Program-made: the position numbers and the translations under genes | The notes under the pieces: generated by a model | Told to the model about the DNA's origin: nothing | The model's input: the letters and a program-made list of their open reading frames with translations, nothing else | Database searches by the model: none | In this document: positions 11,705-21,239 of the stretch, piece by piece | How positions within the stretch are numbered: position 1 is the first letter of the stretch | Layout: the number at the start of each line of letters is the position of its first letter | NCBI GenBank assembly: GCA_033002965.1 | Contig: JAURVB010001877.1 | Location: forward strand, 19,519 to 83,518 | Reading direction: 5' to 3' | Source: Piper betle | Taxonomy: Eukaryota; Streptophyta; Magnoliopsida; Piperales; Piperaceae | Length of the DNA: 64,000 bases

Positions 11705-12812
11705 ATATTTGATAAGTTCCAATACCTACTCAACGAATGAATGACCTGTTCAACATTCATATTCTTTAGTTATTCTTGTAATTATTTCATCTTGTAATAT
11801 CTGATACAATTACTAATTACTTATAACAACTTCTTCCTTGTACTCATTAATAAATATGGAATGAAATGACTCCCAAGGTTGAGGGGGTTTCTTGCATGGT
11901 AACAATTATTGCATGTACTCTAGTTTTCTTATGGTCTTTCCCTCCAAATCTACTTTCACTATCTCCTCTAACTCTCCCCAACTTTCCTGTTGTCAAACAC
12001 ATACCTCAGGAGATCAATCTCAAACTCTTCACTAATAATTTTCTCATTTAGAAAGCTTAGATGTAAAGAATGCATTTCTTCATTGTGATCTAAAGGAGGT
12101 TGTTTATATACAGTAGTTGCAAAGCTTTATTGATCCTACTTATCTAGGCCATGTTTGTAAGTTGCATAAATTAATATATGGTCTGAAGTACTCCCCTTGT
12201 CGGGTATCATAAATTTAGTTCATATCTACTTAATCATGAGTATTAGACCTCAATGCATGATGCATTTGTTATGATTAATGAATTTCATATGCTTATTCAT
12301 CTCATTTATGTAGATAATATTATATTAATGGGCTCTCATTACATCTTGCTTCACAATTTCTTCACCTGCTTAATTTGATACGAAGGACTTAGGTTCCTTA
12401 AAATTTTTTCTTGGCATGGATGTACATTATCACAAGTCTAGACTTATTTTATCACAGAGTGAGTGTGCACTCCAATTACGGCATCAGTACAACATGGAGG
12501 GTTGTAAGCCTATTTCTACTCCTTGTGGGCGATCGATTATCAGTCACCGATGATGACATAGTGTATGATTCAAATAAATTTTAGCAACTAGTTGGTAGTC
12601 TTCAATACCTCAAAATGACCCATCCTGATCTCACCTATGCCAATAATTCTATGTGCTAATTTATGCCCTATCCACACACTTCACATTTGTTGGCTCCAAA
12701 GTGAATCTTGAGATATATCAAGGGTAAATTATCCCATGGTCTTAATTTTACCCTTTGCAAATTTACTACTTTCATAGGATATACCAACTCTAATTGGGCA
12801 AGAGATCCACCT
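11705..12812 (+). mobile_element. Ty1/copia retrotransposon remnant, left part (LTR trace plus reverse transcriptase)
   Basis: From about 12055, broken plus-strand frames give reverse-transcriptase motifs of the copia type: LDVKNAFLH, VCKLHKLIYGLK, YVDNI, then SECALQLRHQYNMEGCKP and YDSNKF/QLVGSLQYL leading into RNase H. Stops interrupt every frame, so it is dead. Sequence at about 11711-11880 resembles 17803-17905 (shared GATAAGTT and GGAATGAAATGACT-like blocks), probably the two LTR remnants. Gag, protease and integrase are absent. The reading stops at 12812, where a hAT-like element is inserted, and resumes at 17285. Confidence 0.8.
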
Positions 12813-13181
12813 CAGGGGTGAGCACAGCTTGGTTAACTGACCAAACCAACCAAATCAAACTTATTTCATTAATATAATTTTGTATTAGTTTGGTTGCAAT
12901 CGAAAATCAACCAAACTTAATTCGGGCGGTTAAGTTGAAACCAATCAAACCAAATAAACTAATAAATAGAAAGAAATATATTTACATTAGTTCTTTTACT
13001 TTTTTCATTGTACATATGTCTTTATGTATTTCTATTTATCATTATATATAACAAAGATTTGTAAAACTATTATTTTGGTTCAATTTATTAAAAATAATTT
13101 ATTTTTATTTGTGAAAGAGATAAAAGTTTAATATATTATATATTGTGTACATATATTATGCAGAGGGCAAGTTTCCCGTGC

Positions 13182-13207
13182 TGCAGCATAGCCACACTAG
13201 TTGTGCT
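13182..13207 (+). repeat. Direct repeat flanking the cargo, left copy
   Basis: A 26-base sequence starting TGCAGCATAGCCA and ending TAGTTGTGCT. It recurs in the same orientation at 16925-16950 with three mismatches. The two copies bracket the captured gene and the TRIM array inside the hAT-like element. Confidence 0.75.
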
Positions 13208-13577
13208 TGAATTTGAATCTAGCCGTTAAAAAGGCATCTGACGGTCAAAAAACAATCAAAAAACCAACAAAGCACAAAATTGTTATTGAACCCCTGTTCT
13301 CCATCTCCCTCCCCTTTGCCGCCCTACCGCCACACCTCTCTTGCCGGCCGCCACACCTCCCTCCTCCTCATCATAGTTTACATCCTCCTCCCCATGGGCG
13401 TCGTCAAGCTCGGCTCCACCGACCTCATCTTCCAGAGCTCCGATCTCACTTTGATGCTGTCGACAACCCCACCCACTTTGACGCTACGCTGTCAACGATG
13501 CTTGCCTGCTTTGAGGGCATGCATCGCCTCCACTAGACCGCTGCGCCCTTTACCCGATGAGGGCGGCGACAACATTG

Positions 13578-14621
13578 GTCTTTTGGAGTGGGAGAGGGTG
13601 TACCTTGACAGGCGTTGTGCTTCTCGACATTACCTTTGTAATCATGGTTTGTTCTCTTGTTTTCTTCCTTTTCGCTTAAGACTTTGCTAATGTTTGGATT
13701 TTCTTCCCCCTGTTTTGAGATTGGTCGTTGATAGAATGTTGTGTTGCTTCTAGCTAGTAGTGGTTATTATTTATTTTCAATTAATAGTGGCACCAGGTTG
13801 GCAATAATATGGTTGATTTGGAATGGAAATCAATATTGAGGTGTTATTAAGATTGGTAGGACTTTGCTGGATGCCTGACACTTGTTTGTTGGATTGCCAA
13901 AGAAGTGAATGCTACAAATCCTATGAATAATTTAGTTGATTGAATTTTGTTGATATATAAATTTTCAATTGTGTATATGACGGCCGGGAGGACAAGATTA
14001 GCTTACCCTATTGATTGAATAGAAAATGTTTGTATTTGATGAACTGGTTCATTGATGGAATGTATGAGGTTCTTTTACTTCTACTTTCCCACTGGTTTAG
14101 TTTGAACGAGCTACCTCCATTTTAGCAAAAAATCAGCTCCTCATTGGTAAACATCCGATCAATTTTCTATCCTATATAGGTCTTTAACCACACCTTGTTA
14201 AGATGTTGTGAAGTTGCTATAATGTTTATGTGTTCCTGGAATGCAATTTATCTTGTGACAAATATAGTTGATTGAAATTTTATTTTTTCAAAAGTCTATA
14301 GCCATTCATGTGTATGACCAACCAGGAAGGAATAGAGTAACTTATCACTATGACCAAGTAGGAATTGTTTGTGTTTGTTTATAGGCTTTCTATTAGGAAC
14401 ATGGCAGACCATATTGGAAACAAAAGATAGAGGCGCTACTTGGGTTTCTAGGTCCATTCCTTTTGCTGAAGATGCAGACTTTAATTATAGGTTCAACTGT
14501 ATTAGCTTCAAAGGAAAGGAAGGTTGGATTGTGGGAAAGCAAGCAATTTTGTTATATACATCAGATGCTGGTGAGAGCTACGAGAGGATGCCACTAAGTG
14601 CTCAGCTTCCTCATGAGATGG
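13578..14621 (+). pseudogene. HCF136: Captured fragment of HCF136 (photosystem II stability/assembly factor)
   Basis: HCF136 is a nuclear-encoded thylakoid-lumen beta-propeller protein needed for assembly of the photosystem II reaction centre. Two exons are recognisable. The first (about 13578-13650) gives LLEWERVYL and then, in another frame, TGVVLLDITFV; about eight bases that should encode the intervening PIDP-type residues are missing. The second (about 14380-14621) gives FLLGTWQTILETKDRGATW, FNYRFNCISFKGKEGW and ILLYTSDAGESYERMPLS in one open frame, bounded by a TTTATAG acceptor and a GTAAGC donor. The intron between them is retained, so capture was from DNA, not from mRNA. The rest of the gene is absent. 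It lies inside a hAT-like element and cannot make a working protein. Confidence 0.88.
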
Positions 14622-14865
14622 TAAGCATGCCCCTTTCTAAAACTACCAACATTTTACAATCATGCTTCCAGTGGAGTAGTTTAATACCATCATTTGCAGT
14701 GTTTTGTTTGAGTGATTTTTACTTGATATGAGTGCATTGTGCCCTATTTGATGCATCTGTATTTAACATTTGTGTTTGAAGACAAAAATTTTAGTCCAAA
14801 TAGATTTTCTGAAGCAGCTTTGCATACATTTTTTAAACCATTTTCCCATATTTATGCTGCTTATC

Positions 14866-14935
14866 TTATTCAATTTTAGAAATACATTCATAATCCGTAT
14901 GTCAACATTTTTAGAAATACATTCATAATCCGTAG
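14866..14935 (+). repeat. Short tandem duplication (about 33 bp)
   Basis: The phrase TTTTAGAAATACATTCATAA followed by TCCGTA is present twice in succession with one base change. It lies in non-coding sequence downstream of the captured exon. Confidence 0.8.
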
Positions 14936-15061
14936 GTCAAAGTTTCTCAGTGTTTCTCTTGTAAATTTCCCTTGCTGTTTCATTTTGAATGTGTTGTATA
15001 TTTGATATGAAACCTTTGGAATAACATTAAACTTTTTTTCAATGACTTAAACAGTTGTAGA

Positions 15062-15134
15062 TCTTTAGCTCAAAATTAGAAGAGCACTCAAAAAATTCTT
15101 GAGGGATAGTGGTTCGAATCCATCCAGATCCTAC
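15062..15134 (+). ncRNA. tRNA-like segment (SINE head or decayed tRNA)
   Basis: A TAGCTCAAAATTAGAAGAGC block resembles an internal promoter A box and D arm, and GGTTCGAATCC is a perfect B box. A CTCAA/TTGAG stem sits between them, and the acceptor ends pair only in part. The anticodon loop is not tRNA-like, so this is a derived sequence and not a working tRNA gene. Confidence 0.4.
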
Positions 15135-15353
15135 ATAGTCAATATTTGATGAAAATTTGAGATGTTATAATTATGTAAATAGACAAAAAAGTAAGATATA
15201 TCATGATTGTGTTCCAAGTGACATAGATATGATATTAAAAACAATATAAATAGACAAAAATTATCATCATAAACTTTGGTAACATCATGAATACAGTAGA
15301 AGAAAATAGATAATCAAAATATATGAGAATATGAGAGTATGTCAGATTATTTT

Positions 15354-16131
15354 TGTAACGACCCAGTCCAAAGTGTAACATAATGGGCTGGGTCATTTCT
15401 TTAAAAGCGGTAAACCAAAGTTAAAGATTTATAATCTATTCTCACTTATAAACAAGATCTTCTCCTAATAGGTAATAGATACGGGACTAAGTTGAGGGAT
15501 CTCACAATCCACCCACCTTAGGAAATTTTATCGCCGAAATTCCTACCCTTGGCCCATTGCTAACCCTAGCCCACGACTTTCTTTTGGCTCGTGGATCTGG
15601 CAGCCTAGACAACGTCCCTAGTCCAACCTACCATTTAACACGTAACCAAGTTGCTCTGATACTATTTGTAAAGACCCAGCCTAAAGTGCAACGTAATGAG
15701 CCTAAGTCGTTTCTTTAAAATAGTTAACCCAAGTTAAAGATCTATAGTCCATTCTCACTTATAAACAAGATCTTTTCCCAGTAGGTATTAGATGTGAGAT
15801 TAAATTGAGGAATCTCATAATCCACCCACCTTAGGAAATTTTATCCCCGAAATTCCTACACACAGATTTCATTGCTAGCCTAGCACACGTCCTTCTCTGG
15901 CTCGGTGACCGGCAGCCTTAGCCAACGTCTGTAGTCTAGCCCACCTCTAACACAGAACCAAGTTGCTCTGATATCATTTGTAACAACCCAGCCCAAAGTA
16001 CAACATAATAGGCTAGGTTATTTCTTTAAAAGCTGTTAACCAAAGTTAAAGATCTATAGTTCATTCCCACTTATAAACAGGATCTTCTCCTAGTAGGTAT
16101 TAAATGTGCGACTAAATTGAGGGACCTCACA
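15354..16131 (-). mobile_element. TRIM array: LTR-internal-LTR-internal-LTR
   Basis: Three direct copies of a 153-base LTR lie at 15354-15506, 15667-15819 and 15979-16131. On the plus strand each starts TGTAA and ends CA (TA in the middle copy). They are separated by two internal regions of about 160 bases. Read on the minus strand, each internal region starts beside the LTR with a sequence like TAGTATCAGAGC, complementary to initiator methionine tRNA (standard TGGTATCAGAGC), and ends in a purine tract AAGGTGGGTGGA before the next LTR. No coding capacity, so this is a terminal-repeat retrotransposon in miniature in tandem form. The flanks ATTTT and ATGTT are an imperfect 5-bp duplication. Confidence 0.88.
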
Positions 16132-16924
16132 ATGTTTTTAGATATATTGTAGATTGTAGAATTAGTTTTGTGTCGTTTACCACATTAGGATATGTTATTT
16201 ATTATTTTTAAGTGGGTTAATAGGTCTAGAACATGTCATTTTATTTTGCTGAGCTTTTTTCATCATAATTATTTCATATATATTTTTTAAATTTATTTCA
16301 TAATATTGAGTCGAGTATGGAGCGAGTCAAGTTTTTTTACGAAATTATTTTTATATATATTTTTAAAATTTATTTCATAATATTGACTTGAATCGGGAGT
16401 GAGTTAAGTTTTTATTATGAAATTACCATCGCCCTCTCCCCCCCTTCACCATTATGTTTTGCCGCACCAGCCCACCATTGGCGATCCTCACCGCTGACTA
16501 CCCGCTGCCAGCTGGCGATGCTGCCAGCTAGTACTGTTGCTGCCTTACCACCATCATCAAGTCCGGCGTCCCCTGCTGCATCCTCTCCCACCTCCCGGCC
16601 TTCTTCGCGGCCGCCCACTCCATCTCCACCGCTGACGACCATCTCCTCACTGGACTCCCAAGCCGACGCCTCTTGCCTTCATCCCACCAGCCGTGCTGCG
16701 CGGCACCCCGGGAGAAACAGAGGAAGCGAAACAGCTCCTCTACTTTGTCACAGTCGCAGCTACCGCCTTTATTGGAATCCCATGCCAATGCCTCCCACCT
16801 TCATCCCGTCATGGGTGTGTGCTGGGTGATGTGTGCTGCGCGGGAAGAACAACCTTGCTATGTGCTGCGCGGCATTGCGGGAGAAACAGGCAACAAGGTT
16901 ATTTTGCAGCCATTGTAATCAAAT
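16132..16924. other. Non-coding cargo of the hAT-like element, AT-rich then GC-rich
   Basis: 16180-16400 is AT-rich with an internally repeated block around TTTTTAAATTTATTTCATAATATTGA. 16410-16920 is GC-rich with short frames in all phases and a repeated GTGCTGCGCGG motif (about 16690, 16840 and 16860). It may be another captured gene fragment, but I cannot recognise it. Confidence 0.4.
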
Positions 16925-16950
16925 TGCAGCATAGCCAAGATAGTTGTGCT
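16925..16950 (+). repeat. Direct repeat flanking the cargo, right copy
   Basis: Partner of 13182-13207 in the same orientation, 23 of 26 bases identical. Confidence 0.75.
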
Positions 16951-17284
16951 GCAGCATATAAACCTTATATCCTATTATATAATGTCCCAAATTAGAAAAT
17001 TATTCATGTAATTTTTCGTAATAAGTTTATGATAAGCCTCTAAATGTGTGCTAATAATTCTTTATTTTTAAAATATAATTTAAAAATAATTACAGTAAAC
17101 ACTTAAAAATGAACACTTGATAATATAAAGCATTATTTATCATTTTGGATAGTTTGGTCTATTAGGTTAGCATTTACAGTTTGCCTTTTATTTGGTTAAC
17201 CAAACTACATCAATTCGGTTAATTGGGTGAGTAGTTCGGTTTGGTTTCAATCAAACCGATTAAATGATCAGCCCTAATCTACCT

Positions 17285-17905
17285 TTGGTTTCAATCAAAC
17301 TCACTAAATGATCAGCCCTGCCCTAATACACCTTTGATTTTGCTGTATATACCGGTTCCAAAGCAAACCACCATCTCAAAATCCAAATACACCTTTGGTT
17401 TTGCTGTATATAATGGTTCCAATCTCATTACTTGGTTCTTTAGGAAGCAAACCACTATCTCAAAATCCAACTGTGAAGCTGAATACCGATCTCTAACTAA
17501 GCTCAATTCAGAAATTCTATGGCTACTACACTTCATTATATGCAGGTTCCTTTACACTCTTCTCCTATCCTTTATTGTGATAATGTCAACACACTTCATA
17601 TGGTCTCCAATCTAGTCCTTCTTAACTATGCAACATATTGAGATTGATCTCCATTTCATTCGGGAAAAGATCTCAATTGGTGTACTATCTATTCATCATG
17701 TTTGATCAAGTGGCTATTTTCTCCACTAAACCAGTGTTTCGTCTTCATTTGAGCTATTATGGTCCAAGCTTCAAGTGACAAATTCCCTTGTGCGTGCCTG
17801 AGGGTGATAAGTTCAACCAAATGACCCGCTCAATCACGGATTACTTACAACAATTTCTTCCATCGCTCATCAATAATATATAGAATGGAATGACTACCAA
17901 GGCTA
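17285..17905 (+). mobile_element. Ty1/copia remnant, right part (RNase H and LTR trace)
   Basis: Continues the copia element interrupted at 12812. The frame gives TFGFAVYNGSNLITWF, KQTTISKSNCEAEYRSL and then LHSSPILYCDNVNTLHM, the standard copia RNase H block, with stops and frame changes later. A second, shortened copy of the first phrase sits just upstream (17329-17389). The right end of the hAT-like element is also partly repeated at 17285-17316, so this junction has been duplicated locally. The LTR remnant is at about 17803-17905. Confidence 0.8.
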
Positions 17906-19050
17906 AGTGCGATTGAACTTCTTATAATAATTTGTATTAATTTGCCTGTACATAATATAATTCCAAAATGATTCATATGCCAGTCTGAAGAGTTTGAACC
18001 TGTTTGAGTCAATCTAATTTATGAAAATTGTTCTTGAATCAATCTGATTCATGGTTTTTGAGAAAATAAAATCAATTACCTTTTTTTAATTAAATAAAAA
18101 GTTTTATTTTTTTATATTTTTTTAATGTCAACTAATAACACAACCTCCCTAATGCTCATCTGTCAACATTTCGAAATTAAGTACATTAAAAATAGTCTTC
18201 TGCGTAAAAGTACCGTTCGAGGCTTGTAAATGCTGAATTCGAGCTTATCTTTGTACATAGGCGGGAGTCAATAACAAATAACATTTTATGAGTCACCACT
18301 AATTATTTCATTTTATTTTTAATTTTTTTGTTTTTTCCCCCCTTTCTGCACATCACAATAACATTTTTTTACGAATGTCAAATGTTTGTTAGTCAAAATC
18401 ATGATAAAGTTTATTTTTTACTCTAAAATTTTTTTAATTGGTTTCATTGTTTGGCAAATATTTAAAATATGCTCTGTCTCTCTCTCCTCATATTATCTCA
18501 GAGCCAAACTTATTCTTTATTTTCTGATTCAAGACTAATCTGTACGGATCTAATAACATACATAAAATACATTGGTAGGGAAAATAATGTAGCAACTAAA
18601 AAATCTGTATATTTGTATATAATAAAGCATGTAAAATTTTGTAGAACTTTGCCAAGTGGCGCTTGAATTCCGTATTTCTTTTAGTTAATTTACTTAAGCT
18701 TTAGTTAGCATAATATAAATGTCAATGACACGAACATTTCGAATTGTCGTAATATTTTGTATCGATATCAATCATTACTATTTTGATGATAGTCATGACT
18801 CTTTTTACTTTTACTTAGATGTAATTATATTTAATTTAGACACGAATAATTTATTTAATAATATTGTCTATATACAACATATTAAATATATATATACTTT
18901 TATTCTGATTCTTTTAAAATTCTTGTGTTGTTGACAATAAACAAACCCTAATTGTTTTTTGCAATCTTATACAGCCACTTATAGTGTATCACACCTCCAC
19001 TTTTTATTCAAGACCAACCGGTCCACCCCACGGGCCATCGATGAGCGGGC
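17906..19050. other. AT-rich intergenic sequence upstream of ADF
   Basis: No supported gene. Short frames at 18469-18666 and 18719-18934 are AT-driven. The last part should hold the distal ADF promoter. Confidence 0.5.
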
Positions 19051-19067
19051 CCCGCCACTTCTCTACC

Positions 19068-19073
19068 CACGTG
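19068..19073. promoter_or_regulatory. G-box in the ADF promoter
   Basis: CACGTG within CCCACGTGGC, about 200 bases upstream of the ADF start codon. This is the core bound by plant bZIP and bHLH factors. GGGCC-rich sequence lies just upstream. Confidence 0.5.
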
Positions 19074-19276
19074 GCGAAAATCGGACCCCCACACACGTTG
19101 TATTCATACAATAGTACGTGAGCAGCACTCCTCCCCCCAACGACTCAGGGTTTTCCCCGCCTTCGCCGTCGCCGCCGCGGCCCCACCGCTGTCTTCTCCG
19201 GCACCTGCAACGTCGGCTCATCTCCTCCGTATCCTCTCGCCGTCGGCTGTTGGCCCCATTTGTAGGGTTTCGAAAT

Positions 19277-20804
19277 ATGGTGGGTTTTTTTACTCTTTTG
19301 TATTTTGCATAGGAACGTGCTGTTTTGATCTCACTGTGGTGTTGTTTGTGGTGATCTGTTTGTTTGATCTATACATTTTTCGTAGTTAGGATTTGATTGA
19401 AAAATGGGATGTTCGATCTGATTGATGTGGGGGGTTTAGTTTGCATCAACTGATTTTCCTGCGATTTCGCTTGGCTAGCGTTAATTATGCGTTTGATATC
19501 ATTAAGTAGTGTACAGACTAGCAATTTGCCGTTTTAGAAGATCCACTGAATGAGGTATGGAAGTTGAGATTGGTTGCGATTTGCTTTTTTTGTTCAATGT
19601 GATTAAACCTTGATTTTTCTCAATTTTGTGTTTAAAAGTAGGAAGTGGTTGATGGTTGACTCTATGTTGTGATTTTTTTTGCATTAATGAAAAAATGATT
19701 GATTTTATTTTCGTTTTGCTGTAAAAATATATATATAGCAATCTGCGGGTTTGGAAGATCTGTTTATTGAATGAGGTACGGTAGAATGAAGTGGATGCAG
19801 CTTGCATTGAGAAGTATGCTGTGATTTGTTTTATGTGTTATTATTTGGATTTGGTAGAAAAGCGTGAGGCTCGATCTGCCTGTTGCTGTTGCTGCGTTGT
19901 GGTTGATGGTTAATCCTGTTTTGATTTTGTCATTTAGTTCGCATCATTGGATTTTTCTTACCAAAACAAAAAGGAATTTTTCTTACCTAGTGTTAAATAT
20001 ATTTTTTGTTCTTTTTTAATATATATATATATATATAGCAATTTGCCTTTTTGAAAGATCTATTGAATGAGATATTGAAGTTTGAATTGGTTGGAGTTTG
20101 CTATGGGGGAGTTATCTGTAATCAAGCCGTGATCTTATCTCCATCATTTGTTATTGTTCACATGCAATTGAAAAATAGGAAGTTTGATCTGACTGTTGTC
20201 AGTATTGTGCTTAATGGTTAATACTGTTTTGGTGTATGATTTAGTTTACATCAATGGATTTCACTTATGCAGTGTCAATTATGTGTTTTTTTATTTAATT
20301 TGCATTTTTGGAAAATCTATTGAATGAGGTATAGGAGTATGAATTGGTTGCAATTTGCGTAGAGGTGGTATACTGCTTATTATCTTTGTTTTTCTTTTTG
20401 TTGCTGTGATCCACCTTATTTTGTCTCAATTTTGGGGGGGGGGAGGTTTCATTTTGCAATACACGATGAGCATTGATGAATTTTATATGAGTTTTATGAC
20501 CATGGAGGAGGCCATTTTGCGTAAAAGAAATTATATTTTTGGTCGGTGTTTTTGACTGGTTGTTCGCAATTTAACTTGCTTCCAATTGTCCCACTTTTTT
20601 ATGGTATTTCTATTACGTTCTAAAATTGTAATTTATGATGCAGGCTAATGCAGCGTCTGGTATGGCAGTAAATGATGATTGCAAACTGAAATTTCTGGAG
20701 CTGAAGACAAAGAGAACTTACCGATTTATCGTCTTTAAGATTGATGAAAAGCTCAAGCAGGTTATTGTGGAAAAAGTTGGAGAGCCCTCGCAGAGCTATG
20801 AGGG

Positions 20805-20843
<39 letters not shown>

Positions 20844-21175
20844 CATTTATGATTTTGACTTTGTGACTGAAGAGAATTGCCAAAAGAGCAAGATCTTTTT
20901 CATTGCATGGTAATGATATCCAGTTATTTTCATTGGAAGAAAAATATGTTTATTGTTTTCCTTATCAAAATTTATTAGGATTTTCTGAAGAACTGTTTGT
21001 GGTTCTTGCAATTTGTTTGCGAAGGTCTCCTGATTCCGCCAGGGTGAGGGGTAAAATGTTATATGCAAGCTCCAAGGATAGGTTCAAGAGAGAGCTCGAT
21101 GGAATTCAGGTTGAATTGCAGGCTACAGATCCAACTGAAATGGGTCTTGACGTTATAAGAGGCCGAGCAAACTGA
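19277..21175 (+). CDS. ADF: Actin-depolymerising factor (ADF/cofilin, 139 aa)
   Basis: Binds and severs actin filaments in the cytosol and so controls actin turnover. Coding exons: 19277-19279, 20644-20909 and 21025-21175, which splice to 139 codons with phases that fit exactly. The first coding exon contains only the ATG, directly followed by GTGGGT, which is the classic plant ADF gene structure. The product starts [10 protein letters not shown], with Ser6 at the position phosphorylated in plant ADFs, and shows [31 protein letters not shown] and [20 protein letters not shown], the actin-binding core, followed by [14 protein letters not shown]. All conserved parts are intact. Intron 1 is 1.36 kb, T-rich and internally repeated; long leader introns of this kind often boost expression of ADF genes. 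Confidence 0.96.
19515..20345 (+). repeat. Four diverged repeats in ADF intron 1
   Basis: A block of the form GCAATTTGC, then GAAGATC, TGAATGAGGTAT, GAATTGGTTG and CAATTTGC occurs near 19520, 19738, 20038 and 20298, at spacings of about 220-300 bases. Each block is followed by similar text including TGTTTTG and TTTAGTTTGCATCA. The intron has therefore grown by tandem duplication. Confidence 0.7.
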
Positions 21176-21225
21176 GTTTGAAGCTTCAGGCTAAACTGAG
21201 TTTGAAGCTTCAGGCTTCAAACTGG
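21171..21225 (+). repeat. Short duplication across the ADF stop codon
   Basis: AACTGAGTTTGAAGCTTCAG is present twice in succession. The first copy includes the ADF stop codon and the second lies in the 3' untranslated region. Confidence 0.85.
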
Positions 21226-21239
21226 GGAATCCTAGAAAA

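Larger units (their letters stand above)
12813..17276. mobile_element. Non-autonomous hAT-like element carrying host gene exons and a TRIM array
   Basis: The left end reads CAGGGGTGAGC and the reverse complement of the right end reads TAGGGCTGATC, a short imperfect terminal inverted repeat of hAT type. Subterminal GGTTTGGTT/CAAACCAA-rich sequence continues the inverted symmetry. The flanks are ATCCACCT (12805-12812) and ATCTACCT (17277-17284), a 7/8 match to the 8-bp target duplication expected for hAT. The host copia frame is interrupted exactly here. No transposase is visible. The cargo is two exons of HCF136, a tRNA-like segment, a TRIM array and a GC-rich stretch (16410-16920). Confidence 0.78.

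Noticed and set aside
13201..13577. Proline-rich frames before the HCF136 fragment
   Set aside because: Could be a decayed transit-peptide region, but I see no similarity to HCF136 N-termini, so I did not extend the fragment.
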